In this document: positions 1 to 7,898 of the stretch, in pieces
Layout of the letters: each line of letters opens with the position of its first letter
How positions within the stretch are numbered: the first letter of the stretch is position 1
Origin: Chitinophagales bacterium
GTDB taxonomy: Bacteria; Bacteroidota; Bacteroidia; Chitinophagales; UBA10324
Assembly: GCA_019694975.1 (NCBI GenBank)
Contig: JAIBAY010000003.1
Span: 516,511 to 580,510 of the forward strand
Reading direction: 5' to 3'
Length of the DNA stretch: 64,000 bases
Program-made: the position numbers and the translations under genes
Notes under the pieces: model-generated
Database searches by the model: none
What the model was told of the DNA's origin: nothing
What the model saw: only the letters and a program-made list of their open reading frames with translations

Positions 1-128
1 TTCCGGTTACGGATGGTGAATTATTCAGCGAAATGGAGATCGGAGAAGAGATGGCAGCCACCACTTACCTGCTGCAGATAGTGGCCGACGGCCAGGTATT
101 TAAGCAACAAGTGGTAGTGCAACATTAA
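1..128 (+). CDS. C-terminal end of a T9SS-sorted secreted protein (partial)
   Basis: Only the last 41 codons are present; the gene begins before the window. The reading frame starts at base 3 and stops with TAA at 126-128. The residues fit the end of a type A T9SS sorting domain: a hydrophobic strand with YLLQIVADGQ, then a basic strand ending VVVQH. In this family the tail directs export through the Por machinery and attachment to the cell surface, after which it is cleaved. Nothing can be said about the passenger domain. Confidence 0.7.
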   Translation, partial: PVTDGELFSEMEIGEEMAATTYLLQIVADGQVFKQQVVVQH

Positions 129-154
129 AAAAGTGTCAGATTAATTACTTATCA

Positions 155-188
155 GGAAAAGCCTCCACTGGGGGCTTTTTCCTTTTTA
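155..188 (+). terminator. Rho-independent terminator
   Basis: AAAAGCC and GGCTTTT form a 7-bp stem around a short loop, followed by a T-rich run. It lies 27 bases after the stop of the partial T9SS protein and should end that transcript. Confidence 0.75.
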
Positions 189-403
189 TACCCTAATGTT
201 CTGGTGCAGGAGATAACTTAAACCAGGCAGGGTTTTCCGGCGAAAGCAAATAACCACCATTCGGTGTGGCCGGAAAGATCAAATACTTCAGCTTAAGCTA
301 AGATGCAAAAGTTGTAGAAAGGCCAGGTTCAAATTCAACTTAATTTTGATTTTTCTTATCTTGTATTTGCCTGCAAAGTATCTTCTTCAATGCAATCATC
401 CGT

Positions 404-982
404 ATGAATCCAAAAGTTGATTTTTATTTTAAGGAAACCAAACGCTGGCAGCAGGAAATCGCCATGCTGCGAAAGATACTGCTGGATGGTGGCCTTGACG
501 AGGAATTGAAGTGGGGATCTCCCTGCTATACGATGGAGCATAAAAACATCGTGCTTATACATGTGTTCAAAGAATACTGTGCCCTTCTGTTTTTTAAAGG
601 TGCCTTGATGAAAGACCCGGAGAAAATCCTGGTGCAACAATCAGCAAATGTTCAGGCGTCGAGGCAGATCAGGTTTACGAACCTGCCGGAAATTACCCGC
701 CTCAGGAAGATACTGAAAGCTTATGTCCTGCATGCAATGGATTTGGAAAAATCAGGGTTGAAGGTGACACTCAAGAAAACGAATGAGTTTCCTATGGCAG
801 CAGAGTTTAAAAGAAAATCAGACAGCCATGCAGCACTGAAAAAAGCTTTTTACGCGTTAACGCCCGGCAGGCAAAGAGGATACCTGTTGTATTTTTCCGC
901 AGCAAAACAGACAGCAACGCGTGAGGCCAGGGTTACAAAATGCATACAACAGATACTGGACGGAAAAGGACTGAATGACTGA
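404..982 (+). CDS. YdeI/OmpD-associated family protein with DUF1801-like domain
   Basis: A 192-residue cytosolic protein with no signal peptide. The N-terminal part (about residues 15-110, with WGSPCY and ALLFFKGALMKDPE) matches the DUF1801 fold (YdhG-like). The C-terminal part (about 125-190, rich in K, R and A, with FYALTPGRQRGYLLYFSAAKQ) matches the YdeI/OmdA tail. Members are common in Bacteroidota and Firmicutes, but their biochemical role is not established; older annotation links them to bacteriocin protection. The ATG at 404 is the only sensible start. It appears monocistronic, and the family assignment is by remembered motif pattern. Confidence 0.8.
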   Translation: MNPKVDFYFKETKRWQQEIAMLRKILLDGGLDEELKWGSPCYTMEHKNIVLIHVFKEYCALLFFKGALMKDPEKILVQQSANVQASRQIRFTNLPEITRLRKILKAYVLHAMDLEKSGLKVTLKKTNEFPMAAEFKRKSDSHAALKKAFYALTPGRQRGYLLYFSAAKQTATREARVTKCIQQILDGKGLND

Positions 983-1087
983 CACCTTCAGGTTCATCCT
1001 TCACGGAGATGTGTTGTGTTGTGTGAATGATGTGACTTGCAACACGGGACGAAAAAAGCATTTAACCTTCCACCCACAAAAAATAAG

Positions 1088-1657
1088 ATGATGAACAACA
1101 ACAAAAAGAAACTCTCCGCGGCACAACAAGAAGAACTTCTCAGCACCTTAAAATCCCGTTTTACAAAAAACATACAGCGCCACCAAGGCATTGATTGGCT
1201 GAACGTGCAGGCAAAGCTGGCAGCACAACCCGCAAAATTGTGGTCGCTGTATGAAATGGAAAGAACAGGTGGTGAACCCGATGTGATTGGTTATGATAAA
1301 GGCACAGGCGAATATATCTTTTGTGATTGTGCAGCGGAAAGCCCGAACGGCCGGAGAAGCATCTGTTACGATCATGAGGCGCTGGAGACAAGAAAAGAAC
1401 ATAAACCCGAAGACAGTGCCATGAACATGGCTGCTGAAATGGGTATTGAACTATTATCGGAAGCGCAATACCGAACACTGCAGCAACTCGGCATCTTCGA
1501 TACCAAAACCTCGAGCTGGATTCTGACACCGGCAGCAATCAGGAAACTGGGTGGCGCAATCTTTTGTGATCGCCGTTATGACACCGTATTCGTTTACCAT
1601 AATGGTGCTGAATCCTATTATGCGGCAAGAGGCTTTCGCGGCGTATTAAGGGTCTGA
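1088..1657 (+). CDS. DUF4256 domain-containing protein
   Basis: About 189 residues from the ATG at 1088. The frame could extend to a TTG at 1037, but the extension looks non-native and a second ATG follows at 1091. The body matches DUF4256: GIDW near the start, then EMERTGGEPDVIGYD, a FCDCAAESPNGRRSICYDHEAL block, the central MGIELLSEAQYRTLQQLGIFD and a final SYYAARGFRGVLRV. The function of the family is unknown. No membrane segment or signal peptide is seen. It probably has its own promoter, since about 100 bases separate it from the preceding gene. Confidence 0.8.
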   Translation: MMNNNKKKLSAAQQEELLSTLKSRFTKNIQRHQGIDWLNVQAKLAAQPAKLWSLYEMERTGGEPDVIGYDKGTGEYIFCDCAAESPNGRRSICYDHEALETRKEHKPEDSAMNMAAEMGIELLSEAQYRTLQQLGIFDTKTSSWILTPAAIRKLGGAIFCDRRYDTVFVYHNGAESYYAARGFRGVLRV

Positions 1658-1930
1658 AGCATCAATCTGTTTTGCAGACACTATTGACAAAACTGCTATC
1701 GGCTATCAGCAGTAAACAGGCACTAATCTGAAACCTGATCAGTCGCGGAGCTATTCTTAACTCTTAATTTTTCAAGCAGCTCAGTTGAGTGATTGAATTG
1801 CATTACCACTATGTAGCTGAAGCTCTCCCATCGCTGATTTCAGAATTAATCATCTGCAGAACTATCTGTAATTTATACGGCCGCCGGTAATTCAATGAAA
1901 TGAAAAACTGCATGCATAACAGCGATTCAA
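1658..1930. other. Gene-free spacer
   Basis: No ORF with coding character, no clear hairpin and no RNA gene are seen here. Together with 2189-2533 it forms a gene-poor zone around a broken gene remnant. Confidence 0.5.
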
Positions 1931-2188
1931 ATGCTGCTGCGCAGTTGCGAACGTAAACAGGAATTCATGTGTGTTACATTTGATCTTATTACACATGCTG
2001 TTGTGCAACTATGGCTTATGGATGTGACCGGCAAGGTGGTAAAAACATTGAGTGATGGATATGCGCATTCAGGGGATCATCTCAAAACTTTCGATGCAGC
2101 ACGTGAAGCCCTGCCGGATGGATTTTATCTTTTACATGCTTAGGCCGGCGGTAAGGATTATTATGTGAAAATGGTGAAGGTGCAGTGA
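1931..2188 (+). pseudogene. Broken T9SS sorting-domain remnant
   Basis: The frame reads VQLWLMDVTGKVVKTLSDG and LPDGFYLLHA, then an in-frame TAG at 2141-2143. It continues with AGGKDYYVKMVKVQ and a second stop at 2186-2188. Across the stop this is a typical type A T9SS C-terminal domain (VTGKVV, G-F-Y-L-L, YYVKMVKVQ). No signal peptide or passenger domain lies upstream, so this is the leftover tail of a decayed secreted-protein gene. A sequencing error making the TAG is possible, but the missing upstream part argues for real decay. Confidence 0.7.
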
Positions 2189-2533
2189 AACATGCATCGT
2201 TAAAATTATCATTTGCAGTATCATGCAATTCCATCATCAGGCATTACCGAATAACGGCATGCGGCACAGAAGGGTACGCTTTTAACGGTAATTGACTGAT
2301 TTTTGATTAGCCTATAGGCTGAAGAATAAATATTTCAACTATGCCTGCTCCGGTTCAGCATTTTATAATATTTTTTAAACAATAGTTGCAGATCCTGTAA
2401 CATATCCTGATTGAACATGCCTGCTAAAAATAATCAGCAGTGTACACTGCGTGGGAAATTGAGCCAGTTATCTCAGATCTATTTGCGATATTTAAGCTGT
2501 TATATTTATACATGAGCAACAACTGAAACTATT
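2189..2533. other. Gene-free spacer upstream of prs
   Basis: AT-rich with no supported ORF. It presumably carries the prs promoter, but no convincing TTTG/TAnnTTTG pair was identified. Confidence 0.4.
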
Positions 2534-3448
2534 ATGAGCGCTCAACCCAAAATTTTATTCAGCACACAAAGTTACCGTTACCTTCGTGATAAGATTTTAG
2601 CCGGCGCGCATTTTGAACCGGGGGAAACGGTTTATAAAAAATTTCCCGATGGTGAGATTTATCAGCGTATTCTTTCTGACGTCGAAGGCCGTGAAGCCAT
2701 CGTAATCGGTGGCACCATTTCCGATGAAGACACGCTGGAACTTTTTGATCTCGCCTGCTCCATCGAGAACTATGGCGCCATCTCTCTCACGCTGGTCATT
2801 CCGTTTTTTGGCTATTCAACCATGGAGCGCGCCGTGAAAGAAGGCGAAGTGGTGAAAGCAAAAACCCGCGCCATCCTCTTTTCTTCCATTCCTGAAACAT
2901 CGTTAGGCAACCGTGTGCTGCTGATGGATCTGCACTCGGAAGGATTACCACATTACTTTGAAGGCGCCCTCCGCGCAGTGCATGTGTATTGCAAACCCCT
3001 GATCATGGAAGCTGCCATCGAACTGGGCGGATACAACTTTGTGCTGGCCAGCACCGACGCAGGCAGAGCCAAATGGGTGGAATCACTGGCCAACGATTTG
3101 GGTGTGAACGCCGCATTTGTTTTTAAGCGAAGAGTGAGCGGCAATGAAACACACATCACTTCCATCAGCGCTGACGTTCTCGGAAAAAAGGTGATTATCT
3201 ACGATGATATGATACGCACCGGCGGCTCTTTGATAGAAGCCGCTTATGCTTACCGCCAGGCTGGCGCCAGGGAAATCAGCGTTATCACCACGCATGGCCT
3301 GTTTGTCGGTGATGCATTACAACGCATCAGCAACAGTGGCCTTATCAGCAAAATTATCTGCACCGATACGCATCCGAATGCCTTAGCCCTGCAGCGTGAT
3401 TTTCTTCAGATCAAATCTGTAGCAGGATTGCTCAAAGAAAGGTTGTGA
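2534..3448 (+). CDS. prs: Ribose-phosphate pyrophosphokinase (PRPP synthetase-like)
   Basis: A 304-residue cytosolic enzyme expected to transfer pyrophosphate from ATP to ribose 5-phosphate, giving PRPP for nucleotide, His and Trp synthesis. The PRPP-binding loop is clear (DDMIRTGGS, residues 224-232). The metal-binding DLHSEG segment is at 132-137 and KFPDGE at 36-41 is conserved. The ATP-binding stretch differs from classical Prs: the usual ARQDR position reads GYSTMER (93-99). This may be a divergent class or a paralogue with altered regulation. It is convergent with folK, with only 19 bases between the stops. Confidence 0.82.
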   Translation: MSAQPKILFSTQSYRYLRDKILAGAHFEPGETVYKKFPDGEIYQRILSDVEGREAIVIGGTISDEDTLELFDLACSIENYGAISLTLVIPFFGYSTMERAVKEGEVVKAKTRAILFSSIPETSLGNRVLLMDLHSEGLPHYFEGALRAVHVYCKPLIMEAAIELGGYNFVLASTDAGRAKWVESLANDLGVNAAFVFKRRVSGNETHITSISADVLGKKVIIYDDMIRTGGSLIEAAYAYRQAGAREISVITTHGLFVGDALQRISNSGLISKIICTDTHPNALALQRDFLQIKSVAGLLKERL

Positions 3449-3467
3449 TGCATATATAAGCGGCGAC

Positions 3468-3959
3468 TTAAGAAACCTTCTTCACTTGCAGGCCGTCTGT
3501 ACAATCCTTCAACAGATCTTTTACTGTTTTTTTAATTTTCGGATGCATGAAATCCGGAGCTATATCACATAATGGCTCGAGTACAAATCTGCGTTGATGC
3601 AACCTTGGATGCGGAATAATCAATTGATCAGCTTCAAGATTAAGGTCATCGTAAAAAAGAATGTCGATGTCTAAAGTTCTTGGTGTATTCTTTTCGCTGC
3701 CGGTGCGACCTTCGCTGATTTCAATGGCCCGGAGTGCTTCAAACAACTCTATTGCCGGCAATAGGGTTTCGATCTGAATGGCCTGGTTCAGGTAATCTTC
3801 ATGGTTCATTACGCCCCAGGGCTGTGTCTGATAAATAGCAGAGGTGCTGATGATGCTGCCAGCCACTGCTTTTATTTTTTCCAATGCATGCTGCAGGTGC
3901 AATTGCCTGTCGCCGATATTACTTCCGGTTAAGAGGTAAACAGTGTGGGTGATTTTCAT
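3468..3959 (-). CDS. folK: 2-amino-4-hydroxy-6-hydroxymethyldihydropteridine pyrophosphokinase
   Basis: A 163-residue protein of standard HPPK length. It transfers pyrophosphate from ATP to 6-hydroxymethyl-7,8-dihydropterin, the step before dihydropteroate synthase in folate synthesis. Family marks are an N-terminal GSNIGDR, YQTQPWG near residues 43-49, and TPRTLDIDILFYDD followed by PHPRLHQRRFVLEPL, which hold the magnesium and pterin contacts. The ATG at 3957-3959 gives a normal N-terminus. No other folate gene is adjacent. Confidence 0.93.
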   Translation of the reverse strand: MKITHTVYLLTGSNIGDRQLHLQHALEKIKAVAGSIISTSAIYQTQPWGVMNHEDYLNQAIQIETLLPAIELFEALRAIEISEGRTGSEKNTPRTLDIDILFYDDLNLEADQLIIPHPRLHQRRFVLEPLCDIAPDFMHPKIKKTVKDLLKDCTDGLQVKKVS

Positions 3960-4477
3960 CCGTTTCTATGCCCGCTATAATTATTCCGTCAGGTATTTTA
4001 AGACCAGGTTCGCTGCCAAGATCAGCTTAATTCTGCTTTTTAAACTTATAAAAGCTCAAGCATGTCTTGATTAAGCCAAAATAACTTTGAATTGAAATGC
4101 CAAAATATTCCATATCTGGCGGTTACTTTCCCAATAAATTAAAAAAAAGGGAAGCGTATTTCCATTGAAATGAATCCCTTTCTGAATCAGTTTATCTCAA
4201 TTGGACAGTGCAATTCACAAACAGCTTTGCAAAGCTAATGTTGCCGGCTAAGGCTCATGCTTACTGCAGCATTTGCCCTCCACAGGCCCACCTTTGCCAG
4301 TGCTGATACCATGCCCTACCCGCTAATTGAATATATTAAATCAGTTTCACAATCGATTTTTCCCTGTTCAGCACTTTTTGTTTGAACGCCCTGAGATTGC
4401 CGTATATTTTTGGCCATCATTAAATCCCTGCTTCACCCGATTCCTGTTAACATTCATTTAAGCCACATCCCGTCCCG
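3960..4477. other. Gene-free divergent intergenic region
   Basis: 518 bases between folK (minus) and the SBBP gene (plus). No ORF is supported. At about 4141-4182 AAAGGGA pairs with TCCCTTT around a 22-base loop. On the minus strand this hairpin is followed by eight T residues, so it resembles a terminator, yet no gene ends into it. It may be a relic or the end of an unannotated short transcript. Confidence 0.4.
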
Positions 4478-7400
4478 ATGAAGAAAATTTTATATGCTTC
4501 CCTGCTAATCCTGTTTTTCAACCAGCTTGCCACAGCACAAACAACACCCGTTTGGGTAAATAGCATATCAGGTACAGGCGATAATTCCGACCGCTACAAT
4601 GCAATGGTACAAGACGGCGCTGCAAACCTTTACCTGGGTGGCTATACTTTCAATACCGGCAAAGACAAAGATTACCTGTTGGTAAAAATGACGGCTGCCG
4701 GCGATACACTCTGGACCAGGCAGTACAATGGCGCCGGCTTTGGCGCCGATAAGATTTTTTACATGGCGTTGGATCCTTCAGGCAATATCATTGTCACTGG
4801 CGAATCCGACGGAGGCGGTATCAACCAGAACGATATTTTGACGCAGAAGTACAGCGCTGCCGGTGCACTGCTATGGTCTGTTACCTACAATTATACTCCT
4901 TTCAACCAGGATGATTCACCACTGGGACTGGCTGTTGACAATAGTGGTAATATTTTCATCACCGGATCCAGCGACCGCGATTCAACAGCCGTTTCCAATG
5001 ATGATATTATCACGCTGAAGTACAATGCCTCGGGCATACTACAATGGTCGGCACGCGTGAACGGAACCGGAAATGCAACGGACAGAGGAAACGGCATTGT
5101 AGCTGATAATGCAGGTGGCTGTGTGATTACCGGCAGAACTGCTTCATTGCTCGATGATGATATAATAACCATTCTTTATAGCAGCGCCGGAGCAGAAACC
5201 TGGCGCACCGTTTACAACAGGGGATTTGGTAATGACCGTGGTGAAGATATTTGCGCAGATGGCACCGGATTTTATTACGTGACCGGCCGTTCATCCAGCG
5301 CAAGCGACTACGATGCGGTTACCATCAAGTACAATGCATCCGGCGTTGCGCAATGGACAAAATTCTTCAACAAAGTGGACAATGACTATGGAAATCATAT
5401 TAAAGTTACTGCCGCCGGTGATGTATTTGTGATCGGTCAGTCAGACGTTGACAATTCAGGCGGAACCACTGACTATGATTTTCTTATCCTGAAATACAAT
5501 TCCCTCGGAACGCAACAATGGGCTAAAACATTCGGCAATCCTGCATTGAACGCAGAAGATCCAAACGATCTGGCTATTGATGCTTCCGGTAATGTATACG
5601 TTACCGGGAAAAGTGATGTAAATGCACTGGCTGCAGTTACAGCTGATAATTTCCTGACCGTCAAATACAATGCATCCGGTGTTTTGCAATGGAGCACTTA
5701 CTTCGACGGCACCGCTGTTAACAGCGATGATATTGCTGAAGCAATGGTGCTCGATGCATCGGGCAATCTTTACATTGCCGGAGGTGGTGACAATGCATCA
5801 TCGCAAAAAGATGCCAGCGTAATAAAGTACGCGGGAGCAACCGGTGTGGCTACCTGGACAAAAAATTACAACGGCAAGGGCGATTTCTCAGATAAGGTGC
5901 AGGATATGATTGCTGATGCCGCCAATAACATTTATGTGACCGGCTATGTCTTTTCACCCGAACAGCGTAAAGATCTTTTCACAGCGAAAATAAATGCTGC
6001 CGGCACCACCCTTTGGTATAAAACGTATGATTTCTCATTAGCGGATGACGAAGGCAAAGCCATCACACTCGATACCAGTGGCAATGTATATGTTTGCGGC
6101 AACAGCATCGGCAATGGTACCAGCGATGATTATATCACCATAAAATATGATGCCCTGGGCAACATGATCTGGTCAGCCCGTTACAATTTCGTGAATGAAG
6201 CGGATGTCGCTACTTCCATCAGTGTGAATGCAGCCAACGGTAACGTTTTCGTAACCGGTTACAGCGATGCCAACAGCACTGCCTCCGTCACCAATTATGA
6301 TATCGCCACGGTAAAATATTCCTCCATCGGAAATGAAAATGCTGTGGTCAGGTATAATGGTTCCGGTAATGGTATTGACCGGGGCGTAAGGATAATCGTC
6401 AATGGTAACAGCTCCTATGTTACGGGCAAAACCTGGAATGGATCCGATTACGACATCGTCACTATAAAATATAATGGTTCGCTGAGCCAGCAATGGGCAT
6501 CCGTATATGCGGGCAATGGGCTGCTCGACGACGAGCCGCGTGATATGATACAGGAAAACGTTACCGGTGATTTGTTTGTTGCCGGCAATACCGGCACTGT
6601 TGCAAGCGGCGATAATTATCTCACACTCCGTTACAAGAATGCAGGTGCATTACAATGGAGTTCTTCCTACAACGGTACAGGCAACAGCACCGATCGCGCT
6701 TATGGCGTAGTGACTGTTGCTGACGGTGTTTTTGTTACCGGTCGCAGTGCACCTGCTGCCGGCGCCGACAGTGCGGACATTGTTACCGTCCGCTATGATA
6801 AACTAACCGGCACGCAATCCTGGATAAACAGGTACAACGGAGCAGCTGCCGGCACTGACCGTGGAAATGCCATCACTGCCGATGCCGGCGGAAATATTTT
6901 TGTCACCGGTGAAAGCATTGGGGCATTCTCGGGCAGCGATTATGTTACATTATTATACGATGCTACCGGCAACAGGAAATGGGAAGCACGGTACAACGGA
7001 ACCGGTAACAACGAAGATGTTCCCAGGTGCATAGTGGCAGATGCCTCCGGTTACGTTTATGTAAGCGGTTACGCAACAGGCACAACTTCCGGGTTCGATG
7101 CAACTACATTAAAATACTGCCCGCCGCCGCCAGTGAGTGCAGGAGCAGATGTAAGCATTTGCAAAGGGGCTTCTGTAAATATGAATGCCACAGGCGCTGT
7201 CTCCTATTTGTGGACTCCTTCAACGGGTCTCAGCAGTGCAGTCATTGCCAACCCTGTAGCCAGCCCTGCCATAACAACTACCTATGTTGTAAGCGGCACC
7301 AATGCACTCGGCTGCAGTGCCGGACAAGACACCGTTAAAGTTATTGTTAAAGGATCACCTACCGCGAAAATTACGGCCGGTGGTCCGCTTTCATTCTGCC

Positions 7401-7846
7401 AGGGCGACAGTGTCATCCTATCTGCCACTGCAGGAACCGGCTTTACCTATCAATGGAAGAAAGGATCAGCTATCATTGCAGGTGCCACCAACATCAGTTA
7501 TACGGCGAAAACTGCGGGTACATATAAAGTGACCATCACAAATTCCAATGGTTGCAGTAATACTTCCAAAGGAACAAAAGTGCAGATCATCTGCAAAGAA
7601 GGAGTCATTGCATCGCCCATGATGATGGCACCCAACCCGTTTGAAAACAATTTCACCATACAGCTTCCTGCCAGAGTTGTTGCTGACATCGCCATCTTTG
7701 ATGTGCTTGGCCGGAAAACCGAACAATACTTTCGTGTCAGCAATATACTGACGATGGGTGAACACTTATTGCCTGGCACGTACCTGATACAAGTGAATGA
7801 TGGCGAAAAACGCACCACCTGCAAAATCGTAAAAACAGGAAACTGA
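4478..7846 (+). CDS. Large secreted SBBP beta-propeller-repeat protein with T9SS sorting domain
   Basis: 1122 residues. An N-terminal signal peptide (about 1-21, ending LATAQ) is followed by roughly 850 residues of SBBP-type repeats of about 50 residues. Each carries signatures like GNIFITGSSD, DDIITLKYNASG and QWSARYNGTGN. From about 885 there is a PKD/Ig-like segment (VSAGADVSICKG, LWTPSTGLSS), then a second Ig-like module (FCQGDSVILSATAG). A type A T9SS tail (APNPFENNFTIQLPA, then DVLGRK) ends the protein. It should be secreted and surface-attached; ligand or partner is unknown. The next gene is a paralogue 52 bases downstream, so the two are probably co-transcribed. Confidence 0.88.
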   Translation: MKKILYASLLILFFNQLATAQTTPVWVNSISGTGDNSDRYNAMVQDGAANLYLGGYTFNTGKDKDYLLVKMTAAGDTLWTRQYNGAGFGADKIFYMALDPSGNIIVTGESDGGGINQNDILTQKYSAAGALLWSVTYNYTPFNQDDSPLGLAVDNSGNIFITGSSDRDSTAVSNDDIITLKYNASGILQWSARVNGTGNATDRGNGIVADNAGGCVITGRTASLLDDDIITILYSSAGAETWRTVYNRGFGNDRGEDICADGTGFYYVTGRSSSASDYDAVTIKYNASGVAQWTKFFNKVDNDYGNHIKVTAAGDVFVIGQSDVDNSGGTTDYDFLILKYNSLGTQQWAKTFGNPALNAEDPNDLAIDASGNVYVTGKSDVNALAAVTADNFLTVKYNASGVLQWSTYFDGTAVNSDDIAEAMVLDASGNLYIAGGGDNASSQKDASVIKYAGATGVATWTKNYNGKGDFSDKVQDMIADAANNIYVTGYVFSPEQRKDLFTAKINAAGTTLWYKTYDFSLADDEGKAITLDTSGNVYVCGNSIGNGTSDDYITIKYDALGNMIWSARYNFVNEADVATSISVNAANGNVFVTGYSDANSTASVTNYDIATVKYSSIGNENAVVRYNGSGNGIDRGVRIIVNGNSSYVTGKTWNGSDYDIVTIKYNGSLSQQWASVYAGNGLLDDEPRDMIQENVTGDLFVAGNTGTVASGDNYLTLRYKNAGALQWSSSYNGTGNSTDRAYGVVTVADGVFVTGRSAPAAGADSADIVTVRYDKLTGTQSWINRYNGAAAGTDRGNAITADAGGNIFVTGESIGAFSGSDYVTLLYDATGNRKWEARYNGTGNNEDVPRCIVADASGYVYVSGYATGTTSGFDATTLKYCPPPPVSAGADVSICKGASVNMNATGAVSYLWTPSTGLSSAVIANPVASPAITTTYVVSGTNALGCSAGQDTVKVIVKGSPTAKITAGGPLSFCQGDSVILSATAGTGFTYQWKKGSAIIAGATNISYTAKTAGTYKVTITNSNGCSNTSKGTKVQIICKEGVIASPMMMAPNPFENNFTIQLPARVVADIAIFDVLGRKTEQYFRVSNILTMGEHLLPGTYLIQVNDGEKRTTCKIVKTGN

Positions 7847-7898
7847 TCAATGCTGCCATCAATAAAACAGTGATTTGTCTGATGCTTAAAACCAGCTC

